This document shows, piece by piece, positions 8,595-18,441 of a DNA stretch of 41,591 bases (its first letter is position 1; each line of letters opens with the position of its first letter). The stretch is from a virus. The notes under the pieces are model-generated. The model searched no databases and had not been told where the DNA came from. It saw only the letters and a list, made by a program, of their open reading frames with translations. Where the stretch lies: IMG/VR virus record IMGVR_UViG_3300042184_000003, positions 1 to 41,591 of that record, one strand, 5' to 3'. Made by a program: the position numbers and the translations under genes.

Positions 8595-9015
8595 GTAGGT
8601 TCTCCTTAAGTTGTTTGTAATTGATCTCGTAGCGGCCAACGCCTAAGCGCTTGGTATACGCCACGGTTTTGAACCCGAACAAACGGGCCTGCTTGAGGAT
8701 CTCCCTAAGGATCATTCGACCCACAAGGCCCCTGTGGTCTGGGCGTACCCAATGCCACTGAGTACCAAGGCATGTGCCAACATGGTCATCCTCATCAGGA
8801 GTGATCACAGCGAAGCCAACGAGGACGCTATTGGAATCCCTTACGGTGATCTCAATGCGCTCATCAAGCTCCTCGGTTGATTGGCAGATGCGGGCCATGG
8901 ACTCGACCCTTGAGCTTCCCCAAGTCAACTCATCGAGTTCATTGAGAATTTCCCCAAGCACCTCACGAAAGCAGGCCGGTGAGCCCGCTCGGAGATGCGT
9001 TGAGGCCAGGTTCAC
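8578..9015 (-). CDS. GNAT-type acetyltransferase-like protein in the gene 7 position
   Basis: A 145-residue protein. Residues around 65-125 look like a GNAT core: LVGFAVITPDEDD (beta strands), then WHWVRPDHRGLVGRMILREI, which has the R-G-x-x-G-type acetyl-CoA loop and following helix, then FGFKTVAYTK. T7 has gp7 here, a host-range protein I cannot align to this one. The start is GTG 9015, overlapping the gene 6.7 stop as GTGA, with AGAAGG upstream. A substrate cannot be read from the sequence. Like gp13, the fold may have become structural. Confidence 0.72.
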   Translation of the reverse strand: MNLASTHLRAGSPACFREVLGEILNELDELTWGSSRVESMARICQSTEELDERIEITVRDSNSVLVGFAVITPDEDDHVGTCLGTQWHWVRPDHRGLVGRMILREILKQARLFGFKTVAYTKRLGVGRYEINYKQLKENLHGQEN

Positions 9016-9305
9016 TGAGTGACCTTCTTAAGGGCCTTCTTGATGGAGGCCGTAGGTTTGGCCTTCTTGATGGTCCCGGTGCCAGTGTCAGCAGCGACAG
9101 CATCAGAGGTGCCGTCACCCTTATCGCTGGTAGAGACATCGGACTTGGCTACCTTCAGACCATCAATGCCCGACTCGTCATCGGACTTGTCATCCTCAGT
9201 AGCACCGAAGTCAACGCCTTTAGGTTCCTCAATAAGAACCGGGGTTGGTGCCTTGATGGCTTCTGGGTTGGTCCTTGGGACCTTCTGTTTGGACTTGAAG
9301 CACAT
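9012..9305 (-). CDS. 6.7: Virion protein gp6.7-like
   Basis: A 97-residue protein that aligns by eye with T7 gp6.7 (88 residues). Both start MCF with a basic segment (here MCFKSKQKVPRTNP) and have a PxxVEFG/GVDFG acidic middle, a GLKV motif and a basic C-terminus (here ASIKKALKKVTQ). T7 gp6.7 is a small protein in the virion that is ejected early with the DNA. The gene follows 6.5 closely, and its stop overlaps the next GTG start. Confidence 0.87.
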   Translation of the reverse strand: MCFKSKQKVPRTNPEAIKAPTPVLIEEPKGVDFGATEDDKSDDESGIDGLKVAKSDVSTSDKGDGTSDAVAADTGTGTIKKAKPTASIKKALKKVTQ

Positions 9306-9310
9306 AGGAA

Positions 9311-9553
9311 TCAGACCTCCTTGTTAAATTGACTCTCCTGCATCAGCTCCACAATCTCAGTGGCAGCGTTGCAGCCATCAATGAAGCCCAGAATGTGGCT
9401 CTCCGAGTAGCCCAGTTTCCTGAGTTCGTCGATGGCCCCAGTGGCAATCAAATAGGCAGCGTTAAGGCGGGCATTGAGATAGTCGGCAGACGCCGGGGAG
9501 ATGTCAGGGATGTCGTCAGGGTTGTGAATGAAGTGTTGAATCTGTTTGAGCAA
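9311..9553 (-). CDS. 6.5: gp6.5-like protein
   Basis: An 80-residue protein clearly related to T7 gp6.5 (84 residues): IQHFIHNPDDIPDI and LGYSESHILGFIDG match IQQLLKNPNDIPDV and NGCSEAHILGFIQG. Its function is not established in T7. The start codon is TTG at 9553, directly behind AAGGAGGAACT; no ATG or GTG is available nearby. It is the first gene after the promoter at 9595, so it opens the structural block. Confidence 0.9.
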   Translation of the reverse strand: MLKQIQHFIHNPDDIPDISPASADYLNARLNAAYLIATGAIDELRKLGYSESHILGFIDGCNAATEIVELMQESQFNKEV

Positions 9554-9594
9554 AGTTCCTCCTTAAGGGCTCTTAAAGGTAAGAACCCCTTACG

Positions 9595-9616
9595 GTAGCC
9601 ATAGTGAGGGTTTTTA
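9595..9616 (-). promoter_or_regulatory. Phage RNAP promoter before gene 6.5
   Basis: Exact consensus on the minus strand with +1 at 9599 and A at -3. Its upstream edge overlaps the exonuclease stop codon. The roughly 45-nt leader holds a small imperfect hairpin around AAGGGGTTCTTACCTT. Confidence 0.95.
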
Positions 9617-10558
9617 GACTCGGCCTGTTTCGTAAGCCCGAGGGGTCCACAGGATTGGCTTCTTGGTTTCCATGTCGAAGTCAGAGCCACGGCAGATGCG
9701 AGCGACTTGAGCTTGAACAATGAGTTCCTCTTCAGTCATCCCTTGCTTAGCGGCGAGACTCGCCATGCAGGCCCAGAGGGTTGGCGCTTGACGCAAGTCC
9801 CACTCCTCATCACCGGGCTTACAGGAAGTCCAGTAGGAACGCTCAAGACCCTTGTCCTTGCCGGACTTCATGATCTTGGTGGCCTCATAGAAGAACTCAG
9901 GATCTTGGAGCCACTCCCAGAGACCGGGACCGAACGCCTCGCCGACACCCGGCACTCCACCATAACCATCGGTGGTGTCACCTTTGAGGGTCTGATAGAA
10001 GTGATGTAGGTCAGCGGTGGCCTCATCGTTCTTCACGAGGTCCATCTCGGTCAGCCAGAAGAAGTATCCCGGCACCGTGTTGAAGTCCTTATCACAGCTC
10101 ACCGAGATCACGCGGTCACAGCCGACGATCTCAGGGTTGGTCATAAAGATCCCACAGAGGTCATCGCCTTCCATGCCGTGCCACTTGAAGGACATCTCAC
10201 CGTAGTGATCCATCACCTCTTGGCAGAACTTTGGATAGCCGACTGGCTTGCGCTTACCTTTGCGGTTGGCCTTATAGGTCTCAAGGACCTCCTTACGCCA
10301 GTTGTCATCACCACTCAGGATGCAGATATCCACGAACTCATACTTGTCGTCAGTGAGTTTGAACTTGCGCTTGAGTTGACCGGAAATGTCAGCCTTGATG
10401 GTCTTGATGGTGCCGAACAGAATGTCACGGGCTTTCTTGTGATCGCAGTACAGCGTCCACACGTCTTCGCCCCAGTCCTGTTCTTCCTCAGCGGCACTCA
10501 TGGCCGAGAAGATCAGATAGTCCATGTCGAGGGCGAGGCCGACTTTCAGTTTGCTCAT
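9614..10558 (-). CDS. 6: 5'-3' exonuclease gp6 (flap-endonuclease family)
   Basis: A 314-residue protein (T7 gp6 is 300) in the PIN/FEN exonuclease family. The N-terminal ALDMDYLIFSAM carries the first metal-binding Asp, KWHGMEGDDLCG holds the second acidic cluster, and SVSCDKDFNTVPG matches the D-K-D-F motif. GYGGVPGVGEAFGP is the helix-hairpin-helix-like segment. It removes RNA primers and degrades host DNA to nucleotides. The start overlaps the gp5.7 stop as ATGA. Confidence 0.96.
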   Translation of the reverse strand: MSKLKVGLALDMDYLIFSAMSAAEEEQDWGEDVWTLYCDHKKARDILFGTIKTIKADISGQLKRKFKLTDDKYEFVDICILSGDDNWRKEVLETYKANRKGKRKPVGYPKFCQEVMDHYGEMSFKWHGMEGDDLCGIFMTNPEIVGCDRVISVSCDKDFNTVPGYFFWLTEMDLVKNDEATADLHHFYQTLKGDTTDGYGGVPGVGEAFGPGLWEWLQDPEFFYEATKIMKSGKDKGLERSYWTSCKPGDEEWDLRQAPTLWACMASLAAKQGMTEEELIVQAQVARICRGSDFDMETKKPILWTPRAYETGRV

Positions 10559-10764
10559 ACAGCACCTCCATGTTCTGCGAGGAACAGTTGCCCCTCAGTG
10601 GTCAGGGTCCAGAGACCCATGTTCTTGCCCGCTGTAGAGAGGCACGAGATGTGGCCCCGAGAGGACGCCTCATTGACCAACGCAATGCGGGATCGAACGA
10701 AGTCGGATTGGTAAGAGCGGGCTTGCTTCTTGATCTCCCAGAGAACCTTTAGGTATTCGTTCAT
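10555..10764 (-). CDS. 5.7: gp5.7-like inhibitor of sigmaS-RNAP
   Basis: A 69-residue protein, exactly the length of T7 gp5.7. The pieces YLKVLWEIKKQ, QSDFVRSRIALVNEASSRGH and HISCLSTAGKNMGLW match YLKVLQAIKSC, QSNYVRNNASLVAEAASRGH and HISCLTTSGRNGGAW. T7 gp5.7 inhibits the stationary-phase sigmaS RNA polymerase late in infection. The same action on Pseudomonas RpoS is inferred. It is translationally coupled on both sides (ATGA overlaps) between the 5.5-like gene and exonuclease. Confidence 0.93.
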   Translation of the reverse strand: MNEYLKVLWEIKKQARSYQSDFVRSRIALVNEASSRGHISCLSTAGKNMGLWTLTTEGQLFLAEHGGAV

Positions 10765-11207
10765 ACCGTCTCAGTCCAGCGAGGACCGCCACACGCTTCA
10801 CGCAGGCCAGTCATCTTGAGAGGGCAGCCAGAACCAGTGAGTTTCTCAGGGCGACCACAGGTATCCTTGATGCAGCCATTGCAGCTACGGGGAACCATAG
10901 GGGCCTCAAAGGTCACCTTGATGTCACCCACACGGCAGGTCGATTCATTTCCTTGGATCTCACCCATGATCAGATCACGGACGCCTTCGCGCAGGCCCTG
11001 ACGGTAGATCACCTCAAGGACTTGCTCAGTGGTCTTGTCGCCAGCGAACAGCTCATAGCGGAACTTCTGGGCCCCTTTAAGGGCTGCGACTTTCTCAGCG
11101 GGCATCTGACGGATCTCCTCACGGGAAGCCTCCAGAGCAGTAATGGATTCAGTCTTCACGACTACAGTCAGAGGCAGGCTGATAGTCATTTTCAAAGTCT
11201 TTGACAT
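10761..11207 (-). CDS. 5.5: gp5.5-like protein with a Cys-rich C-terminal extension
   Basis: A 148-residue protein directly behind DNA polymerase, where T7 has gp5.5 (99 residues, binds and neutralises H-NS). Residues about 5-100 show a weak but ordered likeness: an initial K-x-x-S/T strand with V-ALE, then QGLREGVRDLIMGE against TSFREAIKDMHEE, then VGDIKVTF against SPATVREVF. Residues about 105-145 have no T7 counterpart and hold five Cys (SCNGC, TCG, GCP, ACGG), plausibly a metal site. In a Pseudomonas host the target would more likely be MvaT/MvaU. ATG 11207 follows AAGGAGA. Confidence 0.62.
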   Translation of the reverse strand: MSKTLKMTISLPLTVVVKTESITALEASREEIRQMPAEKVAALKGAQKFRYELFAGDKTTEQVLEVIYRQGLREGVRDLIMGEIQGNESTCRVGDIKVTFEAPMVPRSCNGCIKDTCGRPEKLTGSGCPLKMTGLREACGGPRWTETV

Positions 11208-11216
11208 AGGGTCTCC

Positions 11217-13355
11217 TTAGTGACACTCGCGCCACGTTGGGCCGATCTTGTAGTCGGTATCCAGTGGGCAGCGGAAGTTGAATGATTCACCTACGAGGCG
11301 AATAGCGGACTGGCAAATCTCAGCGATCTGCTCAGCGATCTCAGGGGTGCGGCAGGCGATCTGGAGTTCGTCGTGAACCCAAGCCATAAAGCAGAAGTCA
11401 CCGGGGTTTCCATCATCGTCATACCAACCGTGATAGAGCCCAGCCTCTTGGCAGAGACGCTCCACCTCGACGACCCACTTCTTGCACACGAGGGCGCCAG
11501 CGGACTGGAGCAACGAGTTCAATGCAGAGTGAGGGGAGCGAACATGGATCTTCCGGCCATCGAGGCCCTTGATCCAACGGCGCTTCCACTTGATGTCGTA
11601 CTTCTTGGTGACGTTGTTGTACTTCTGTTCCTTGATGAGTTGTTCCTCAAGGGCACCTCGCAGACCGCTAATGGCCGGGGTGTTTTCCATGAAGGCTTTC
11701 TTCAGGGCCTTGCCTTCCTTCTTTCCGCCACCTACGAACGACCCCACGAGTCCATCACCGGCCCCATAGAGGAACGCATAGATGAACGTCTTGGCGATGT
11801 CACGGTAGGCGTCATGCTCGTGGTTGGACTTGTCCCTTTCGAGACCAGCAGGAGTGATCCCAGCAGCCAGCCCGTTGACCCAGTGGATGTCACCATTGAG
11901 TACGGTGTCCACGTAGGAACCACCATCGAAGGGAACCCCAAAGTGTCCCAGGCAACGCAACTCAAGGCCGCTCGCATCGGAACCCAACTGAACGGCATTC
12001 TCCCATCCCTTCTTGAGTTTCCTCGCAAAGATCGCCCCGAAGAGAGCACGGCACGCAGGTCCATACCTCTTCTTGGCGCTGGGCACTTGGCCCATGTTCG
12101 GATGGCTATGGGTCGCACGTCCTGTAACGGCCCCATTGGGGTTCACAGAGCCATGGATGCAGCCATCCTCACGGACATACCGCAGCCACGCCTTGTCGCC
12201 CTCAGAGAGCATCCCAATGACCTTGGTGACCTCCATGAACTCACGCACAAGGTTGATACACGCTTGCTTCTTCTGGTCAGCCACCTTGACGAACTCAAGG
12301 GTCTCATCGTCCATCTTGGCAGCGCCAGTGTTGGTCAGCTCGGTCGGAACCCAGCCAGCATCACGTAGCACTTTCTCAATGTGGGCCCGAGATCCGGGGT
12401 TGAAGGTGACCAGCTCAATGGGCGTGTAAGGGGCATCCGCAAAATACTCACGGGTGTCCTTCTTGCCGCTCTTAAGGAAGACCCCACCGACCTTCGGATA
12501 GGTGACCTTGGGCATCGGGCGACCATCGGACCAGAAGTGAACCTCCTTGCCATCCCGAGGGTTGATCAGCGGTGACTTGCCACCTTTAGGGGCCCACCAA
12601 GACCCGAAGGTCTGGATGAGTTCCACGAGGAGATCACTGCGACGACCCGCCAGTTCACAATAGAGTTTCTCAGCGCCCTCGGTGTCGAAGGGGAAGCCGT
12701 TGCGTTCCATCTGGGCCAGCGTCCATGCAGCCGCGTGTTCCAAGCGAACAGCCTCAATGGCCTCGCCCTGATCGTTGAAGTAATGCAGATCTTCAAGGAG
12801 CTTACGGAACAACTTAGAGGTGACCCGAACGTCCTGCTCGCAGTAGTCCTCCATCGCTTGGTTGCATTCCAGCCACTCCATCCCATCGACATACTCAATG
12901 CCTTGGTCATCGAGCAGACGCTTGAAGTCGTGCTTGTACTCGCCCTTCATCTCACCCAGACGATAGCCCCACGCCTCAAGGGAGTGAGAGCCAAACATCT
13001 TGCCGGGGAGAATCCCAGAGCGCAGCAGACCCGAGTCGCGGTCACCCACGTTGGAGTAAACCAGACGGGTCATCACCAAGGTATCCATCACGCGCTTCCT
13101 TGGGATGTTCAAACGCTTACCGAAGTAGAGGCGCTTGAGCTTGTCCAGAACCGGGATGTCGTACTTGATGAAGTTGTGGCCCACGATCATGCCATCAGGC
13201 TTGGCAGCTTCTGCCTCAAGAGCCTTGATGTAGTCCGCAAAGGTGGCCTCGTTGTACCGAACGTATTGCCCGGTGAAGTAGTCTTGGATGGTGGCGCAGT
13301 GGAACCGGGTTACTTGTTCGTAGAGCCCGTTTGTTTCGATGTCAGAGATGAGCAT
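11217..13355 (-). CDS. 5: DNA polymerase gp5 (family A)
   Basis: A 712-residue protein (T7 gp5 is 704). The N-terminal 3'-5' exonuclease starts with SDIETNGLY (D5 and E7 motif) and has VGHNFIKYDIPVL. Polymerase motif A is LGSDASGLELR, motif B is KTFIYAFLYGAGDG and motif C is AWVHDELQIA. The thioredoxin-binding insertion is present around residues 250-320 (WWAPKGGKSPL through YFADAPYTPI), so it probably recruits host thioredoxin for processivity. ATG 13355 follows AAGGAGG. Confidence 0.98.
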   Translation of the reverse strand: MLISDIETNGLYEQVTRFHCATIQDYFTGQYVRYNEATFADYIKALEAEAAKPDGMIVGHNFIKYDIPVLDKLKRLYFGKRLNIPRKRVMDTLVMTRLVYSNVGDRDSGLLRSGILPGKMFGSHSLEAWGYRLGEMKGEYKHDFKRLLDDQGIEYVDGMEWLECNQAMEDYCEQDVRVTSKLFRKLLEDLHYFNDQGEAIEAVRLEHAAAWTLAQMERNGFPFDTEGAEKLYCELAGRRSDLLVELIQTFGSWWAPKGGKSPLINPRDGKEVHFWSDGRPMPKVTYPKVGGVFLKSGKKDTREYFADAPYTPIELVTFNPGSRAHIEKVLRDAGWVPTELTNTGAAKMDDETLEFVKVADQKKQACINLVREFMEVTKVIGMLSEGDKAWLRYVREDGCIHGSVNPNGAVTGRATHSHPNMGQVPSAKKRYGPACRALFGAIFARKLKKGWENAVQLGSDASGLELRCLGHFGVPFDGGSYVDTVLNGDIHWVNGLAAGITPAGLERDKSNHEHDAYRDIAKTFIYAFLYGAGDGLVGSFVGGGKKEGKALKKAFMENTPAISGLRGALEEQLIKEQKYNNVTKKYDIKWKRRWIKGLDGRKIHVRSPHSALNSLLQSAGALVCKKWVVEVERLCQEAGLYHGWYDDDGNPGDFCFMAWVHDELQIACRTPEIAEQIAEICQSAIRLVGESFNFRCPLDTDYKIGPTWRECH

Positions 13356-13364
13356 TGGGCCTCC

Positions 13365-13835
13365 TTAGTTACGAAAGGCGGCACAACTCAATGGCAGCCA
13401 AACGGTCTCCTTGCGATAAGGGTTTACGGCGAACTCGAAGTGGACCGCATAGCCTGTGTATTCCTTGAGCCGCATGTACTTGATCTCCTCAGCAGAGAAG
13501 AGGCGACCACGGAAGTGATTACCGCCATAGTTGGCCAGCTTGGAGAACCGTGGGATGTTCTCTTGGCGAACCTCAAAGTTACGACCAACCATCGGCGCAA
13601 CGAGGTGCCAGTTAGGGCCCTCTGGGGCGTCCTTCAGGCGGGCCTTAATGTCAGCGTCCACCTTCTCGGTGATCATCTTATTGAGGGCCTCAAGGATCGG
13701 GTCCATCGGATTCAAAGGGGCAACCCAATGAGGGTGCTCACCTTGCTTGGTGCTGTACGTGTAGCCCAGCTTGTTGAGAACCTCAGTGGCCTGCTCACCT
13801 TGCTTGATGAACTTGCGGACTTCAGAACCGTTCAT
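13365..13835 (-). CDS. Conserved-looking hypothetical protein before DNA polymerase
   Basis: A 156-residue protein I do not recognise with confidence. ATEVLNKLGYTYSTKQGEHP recalls the start of T7 gp4.7 (ILKNLGWTWTRQTGW), which lies at the same place, but the rest does not align by eye. The C-terminal half is rich in aromatic and basic residues (FRGRLFSAEEIKYM). It begins behind a terminator, with an AAGGGGG site before ATG 13835, and ends 9 bp before the polymerase start. It is probably co-transcribed with polymerase by read-through. Confidence 0.8.
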   Translation of the reverse strand: MNGSEVRKFIKQGEQATEVLNKLGYTYSTKQGEHPHWVAPLNPMDPILEALNKMITEKVDADIKARLKDAPEGPNWHLVAPMVGRNFEVRQENIPRFSKLANYGGNHFRGRLFSAEEIKYMRLKEYTGYAVHFEFAVNPYRKETVWLPLSCAAFRN

Positions 13836-13869
13836 GTTGTTTCCCCCTTGTTGATTTGTTTGAACTCAC

Positions 13870-13894
13870 TAAAAAGCCCTCCCGAAGGAAGGCT
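13870..13894 (-). terminator. Intrinsic terminator with UUCG tetraloop between the primase and polymerase genes
   Basis: On the minus strand, AGCCTTCC pairs with GGAGGGCT (eight pairs including one G-T) around the loop TTCG and is followed by TTTTA. It lies between the 64-residue ORF (ends 13914) and the 156-residue ORF (starts 13835). UUCG loops are very stable and typical of real hairpins. Termination efficiency cannot be judged, and read-through must occur because no promoter follows before polymerase. Confidence 0.85.
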
Positions 13895-13913
13895 CTTGGA
13901 TCAGCTCAAAGAC

Positions 13914-14108
13914 TCAGCTCACGCGGTTGATGTCTTGGCAGCGGAAGTTGGCATTGCAGCGAGCCTCAACGGTTGCCGCATAGGCGTTCCGAGTTGCCTC
14001 AATGGCAGCCAGCAAGTCAGCTTCACGCTGGACCAGCTTCTCGTGACGCTTGCGTTGAATACGGCCAGCCAGTTGGATCAGGAAAGTTACGAGGTCGAAG
14101 TTCTTCAT
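13914..14108 (-). CDS. Small helical hypothetical protein after primase-helicase
   Basis: A 64-residue protein. I take ATG 14108 as start because AAGGAGATCCAACTC precedes it with good spacing; a longer frame to 14204 has no such site. The N-terminus NFDLVTFLIQLAGRIQRKRH is amphipathic, followed by a charged Ala-rich helix that probably forms a coiled coil (about residues 22-50). T7 has a small gene 4.3 here, but I cannot show homology. It is the last gene before the terminator. Confidence 0.8.
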   Translation of the reverse strand: MKNFDLVTFLIQLAGRIQRKRHEKLVQREADLLAAIEATRNAYAATVEARCNANFRCQDINRVS

Positions 14109-14121
14109 GAGTTGGATCTCC

Positions 14122-16366
<2,245 letters not shown>

Positions 16367-16417
16367 ATTGACCTCCTTTTGTCAACGCAAAGGGGCCACA
16401 TAGAACAAGAGTCCTAT

Positions 16418-16441
16418 GCAGCCACAGTGAGGGTTTTTAAA
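16418..16441 (-). promoter_or_regulatory. Phage RNAP promoter before the nucleotidyltransferase/primase genes
   Basis: The minus strand reads TAAAAACCCTCACTGTG, with +1 at 16422. It has G at -3 (class II type) and a +1 region of GCTGC instead of GCTAC. Confidence 0.94.
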
Positions 16442-16885
16442 TCACCACTTGCCGGAATTGAGCCACTCAGCCACGTCAAAGGACGGACATGCTTTACCAG
16501 CATTGAGGTCTCGGTGACCCACAACCTTGGCTTCAGGGTATTGGCGCTGAGTGGCAATCAGCAGTAGCTCAAGGGCGTTCATCTGAGCCCCTGTGAAGTT
16601 GGACTCAGGGGCGCCCTTAGAGTTGATCCCACCAACGAGGCAGATACCCAACGAGCGAGAGTTGTAGCCCTCGACGTGAGCACCAATGACGTTATGTGGG
16701 CGACCATCTTCTACGGTGCCATTGCGGCGAATCACAAAGTGATACCCGATGTCCAGCCATCCACGCTCTTGAACGTGCCATTGGCGGATCTCTCGGACAC
16801 CGACATCCATGGTTGCCTTGGTGGCAGCACAGTGGACCACGATGTAGTCAGTAACTGGTCTCGGTTTGAATGCAACCTTAGGCAT
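16442..16885 (-). CDS. 3.5: N-acetylmuramoyl-L-alanine amidase gp3.5 (T7 lysozyme)
   Basis: A 147-residue zinc amidase (T7 gp3.5 is 151). The zinc ligands of T7 (H17, H122, C130) correspond to H18 in IVVHCAAT, H124 in VGHRD and C133 in KACPSF. The catalytic Tyr and Lys are Y48 in IGYHF and K131. VGVREIRQWH is identical in T7. It cleaves peptidoglycan and in T7 also binds and down-regulates phage RNAP. The start overlaps the endonuclease stop (TAATG), and its AAAGGAGGT site lies inside the endonuclease C-terminal codons. Confidence 0.97.
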   Translation of the reverse strand: MPKVAFKPRPVTDYIVVHCAATKATMDVGVREIRQWHVQERGWLDIGYHFVIRRNGTVEDGRPHNVIGAHVEGYNSRSLGICLVGGINSKGAPESNFTGAQMNALELLLIATQRQYPEAKVVGHRDLNAGKACPSFDVAEWLNSGKW

Positions 16886-17328
16886 TATTTACCTCCTTTC
16901 GGATGGAGAATTCCCTCAGGGATCTCCTTGCGTTTCTCCTGTAGCCATGCCTTAGGAATGAGTTTGTCCGCAAACATGATCCCGTGCTTCTGGCAGAAGT
17001 CGGCGTAGCTCGTTGGGGAGCCCTTATAGATCTTGCTTTTGGAGTTCGAGAAGACCAGACGGATGTCCAGCTCTGGGTATTGCTCACGGATCAGCAAGTG
17101 CTTCTTGCGGTCGTCAACTTCCCAGATGCCCTTGGTCTCGACAATGACCCCGTTGCGCAGAACGAAGTCAGGTGTGTACTTGGCCTCACGGGCCGGAACG
17201 ACGTACTTGATGTGGTACATCTCGAAGTCGAAAGGGACTCCGAGTTTGTCCATATGGGCAGCGTTGCGGTCTTCGAGGCCGGATCGAAAGGCACCTGTAC
17301 GAGCACCCTTCGGACCAGCGTAACCCAT
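16885..17328 (-). CDS. 3: Endonuclease I gp3 (Holliday-junction resolvase)
   Basis: A 147-residue protein (T7 gp3 is 149), strongly T7-like over AFRSGLED, YTPDF, VETKGIWEVDDRKKHLLIRE and YKGSPTSY. The catalytic residues E20, D55, E65 and K67 of T7 correspond to E19, D54, E64 and K66. It resolves junctions and debranches concatemers before packaging, and breaks down host DNA with gp6. Its ATG overlaps the SSB stop by one base (TGATG). Confidence 0.97.
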   Translation of the reverse strand: MGYAGPKGARTGAFRSGLEDRNAAHMDKLGVPFDFEMYHIKYVVPAREAKYTPDFVLRNGVIVETKGIWEVDDRKKHLLIREQYPELDIRLVFSNSKSKIYKGSPTSYADFCQKHGIMFADKLIPKAWLQEKRKEIPEGILHPKGGK

Positions 17329-18032
17329 CAGAAGTCCGAGGCAGCGTCAGGAATGTCTTCACCTGCATGGCCTTGGTCGCTGTCATGGTCATCCCACGAC
17401 TCTTCGCGCTCAGGGGCCACGTAGCCCTCCTCGGTCTCATCAGCCCAGTCATCATTGCCAGCGGCATATTCGACCAGTTTGATCAGCATCACGGAGTCCA
17501 GTTGCAGCTTGACGCTCGCACCAACAACGGCACCGAACGAGTAAGCGAACATGGAGAAGCGAACCTTCAGCTCGGAACCACCAGAGATGGCCGGAACAGC
17601 GTCAATACGCTTGCCCTTGGCGTCCACGACTTTGAGGGTCAGTGGCTTGGATTCTTTGGTTTCCTTGTCCTGATAGCTGGCGTAGCTGGAGAACTTGAAG
17701 GTCACAGTGCCGTCATCGTTCTCGAAGTAAGGCAGCTCACCCTCATAGGGTTCCAGCAGTTTCTTACCGCGACCCAGCGAGGCACGAGCCTTGGCTTCGC
17801 CACCGTTCGCCCAGTCCTCTTGGATCTGAGCCCAGTTGGCATCTTGCAGCTTGACGATGCGGTCGATGATTGGTTGGGCATCGGTACGGCTCACGGTCAG
17901 GTTGACCTTATAGACACCACGAGGGTTGCCGAAGCCTTTCTCAGGGTTGCCATAGTCCGGCTTCTGGATCGAGCAGTACGGCTCAGCGGTGCCCTTAGGG
18001 GTGAAGAAGAATTGCTTGGTGCTTTTAGCCAC
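17328..18032 (-). CDS. 2.5: Single-stranded DNA-binding protein gp2.5
   Basis: A 234-residue protein (T7 gp2.5 is 232). GTAEPYCSIQKPDYGN, KGFGNPRGVYKVNLT, KLLEPYEGELP and GASVKLQLDSVML closely follow T7. The C-terminal tail is strongly acidic and ends in aromatic F (DAASDF), the element that contacts polymerase and primase-helicase. I place the start at GTG 18032, behind CAGGAGACATACCC. A longer ATG frame (18074) would begin upstream of the ribosome binding site and overlap the promoter. Confidence 0.96.
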   Translation of the reverse strand: MAKSTKQFFFTPKGTAEPYCSIQKPDYGNPEKGFGNPRGVYKVNLTVSRTDAQPIIDRIVKLQDANWAQIQEDWANGGEAKARASLGRGKKLLEPYEGELPYFENDDGTVTFKFSSYASYQDKETKESKPLTLKVVDAKGKRIDAVPAISGGSELKVRFSMFAYSFGAVVGASVKLQLDSVMLIKLVEYAAGNDDWADETEEGYVAPEREESWDDHDSDQGHAGEDIPDAASDF

Positions 18033-18066
18033 GGGTATGTCTCCTGTACAAGTGGGAAGGTTGTGT

Positions 18067-18090
18067 GTAGCCACAGTGAGGGTTTTTAAA
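18067..18090 (-). promoter_or_regulatory. Phage RNAP promoter before SSB (phi2.5-like)
   Basis: The minus strand reads TAAAAACCCTCACTGTG then GCTAC, with +1 at 18071 and G at -3 (class II). It leaves a leader of about 39 nt before the GTG start of SSB. Confidence 0.95.
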
Positions 18091-18441
18091 TCAGTAGGTC
18101 AGCGAGTCACGCTCAGTGAAAAGCTTGCCCTTGAAGTTCTCGATCACGGGAATCCAAGTGGCCTTGGTCATCGCGTGGACGACCTCACGGAAGTTGTCCT
18201 TCAGGAAGCCCTTACGGAACCGCCAGCAGCCATGCTTGAAGTGATGGTTCTCAACGCCATCCAGATTGGAGAACGCAATGGCCCGCTCAATGAGCAGACC
18301 CTCAACAAGCATCCGTTGGTGGGCGTCCAGAATGTGGATGTAAACGACACCAGCCATGCCAGCGTGCTTGGTCACCGTGAAGTTCTGGATGTGAAGGAAG
18401 CCATCAGGCATCGAACGGGTGTTGCCTTGGGCCAGGTTCAT
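18091..18441 (-). CDS. Hypothetical protein between gene 2 and gene 2.5
   Basis: A 116-residue protein I do not recognise. It has several His and aromatic residues (VENHHFKHGCWRFRKGF) and short hydrophobic strands (AGVVYIHILD), suggesting a small globular alpha/beta fold. The start ATG overlaps the gp2 stop as ATGA, so it is translated with gp2, and the stop falls at the next promoter. No T7 gene of this size lies between 2 and 2.5. Confidence 0.82.
   Translation of the reverse strand: MNLAQGNTRSMPDGFLHIQNFTVTKHAGMAGVVYIHILDAHQRMLVEGLLIERAIAFSNLDGVENHHFKHGCWRFRKGFLKDNFREVVHAMTKATWIPVIENFKGKLFTERDSLTY

Noticed and set aside
17328-18074. Longer SSB frame starting at ATG 18074
   Set aside because: It would begin at the promoter and upstream of the clear ribosome binding site; GTG 18032 restores the T7-like N-terminus and length.
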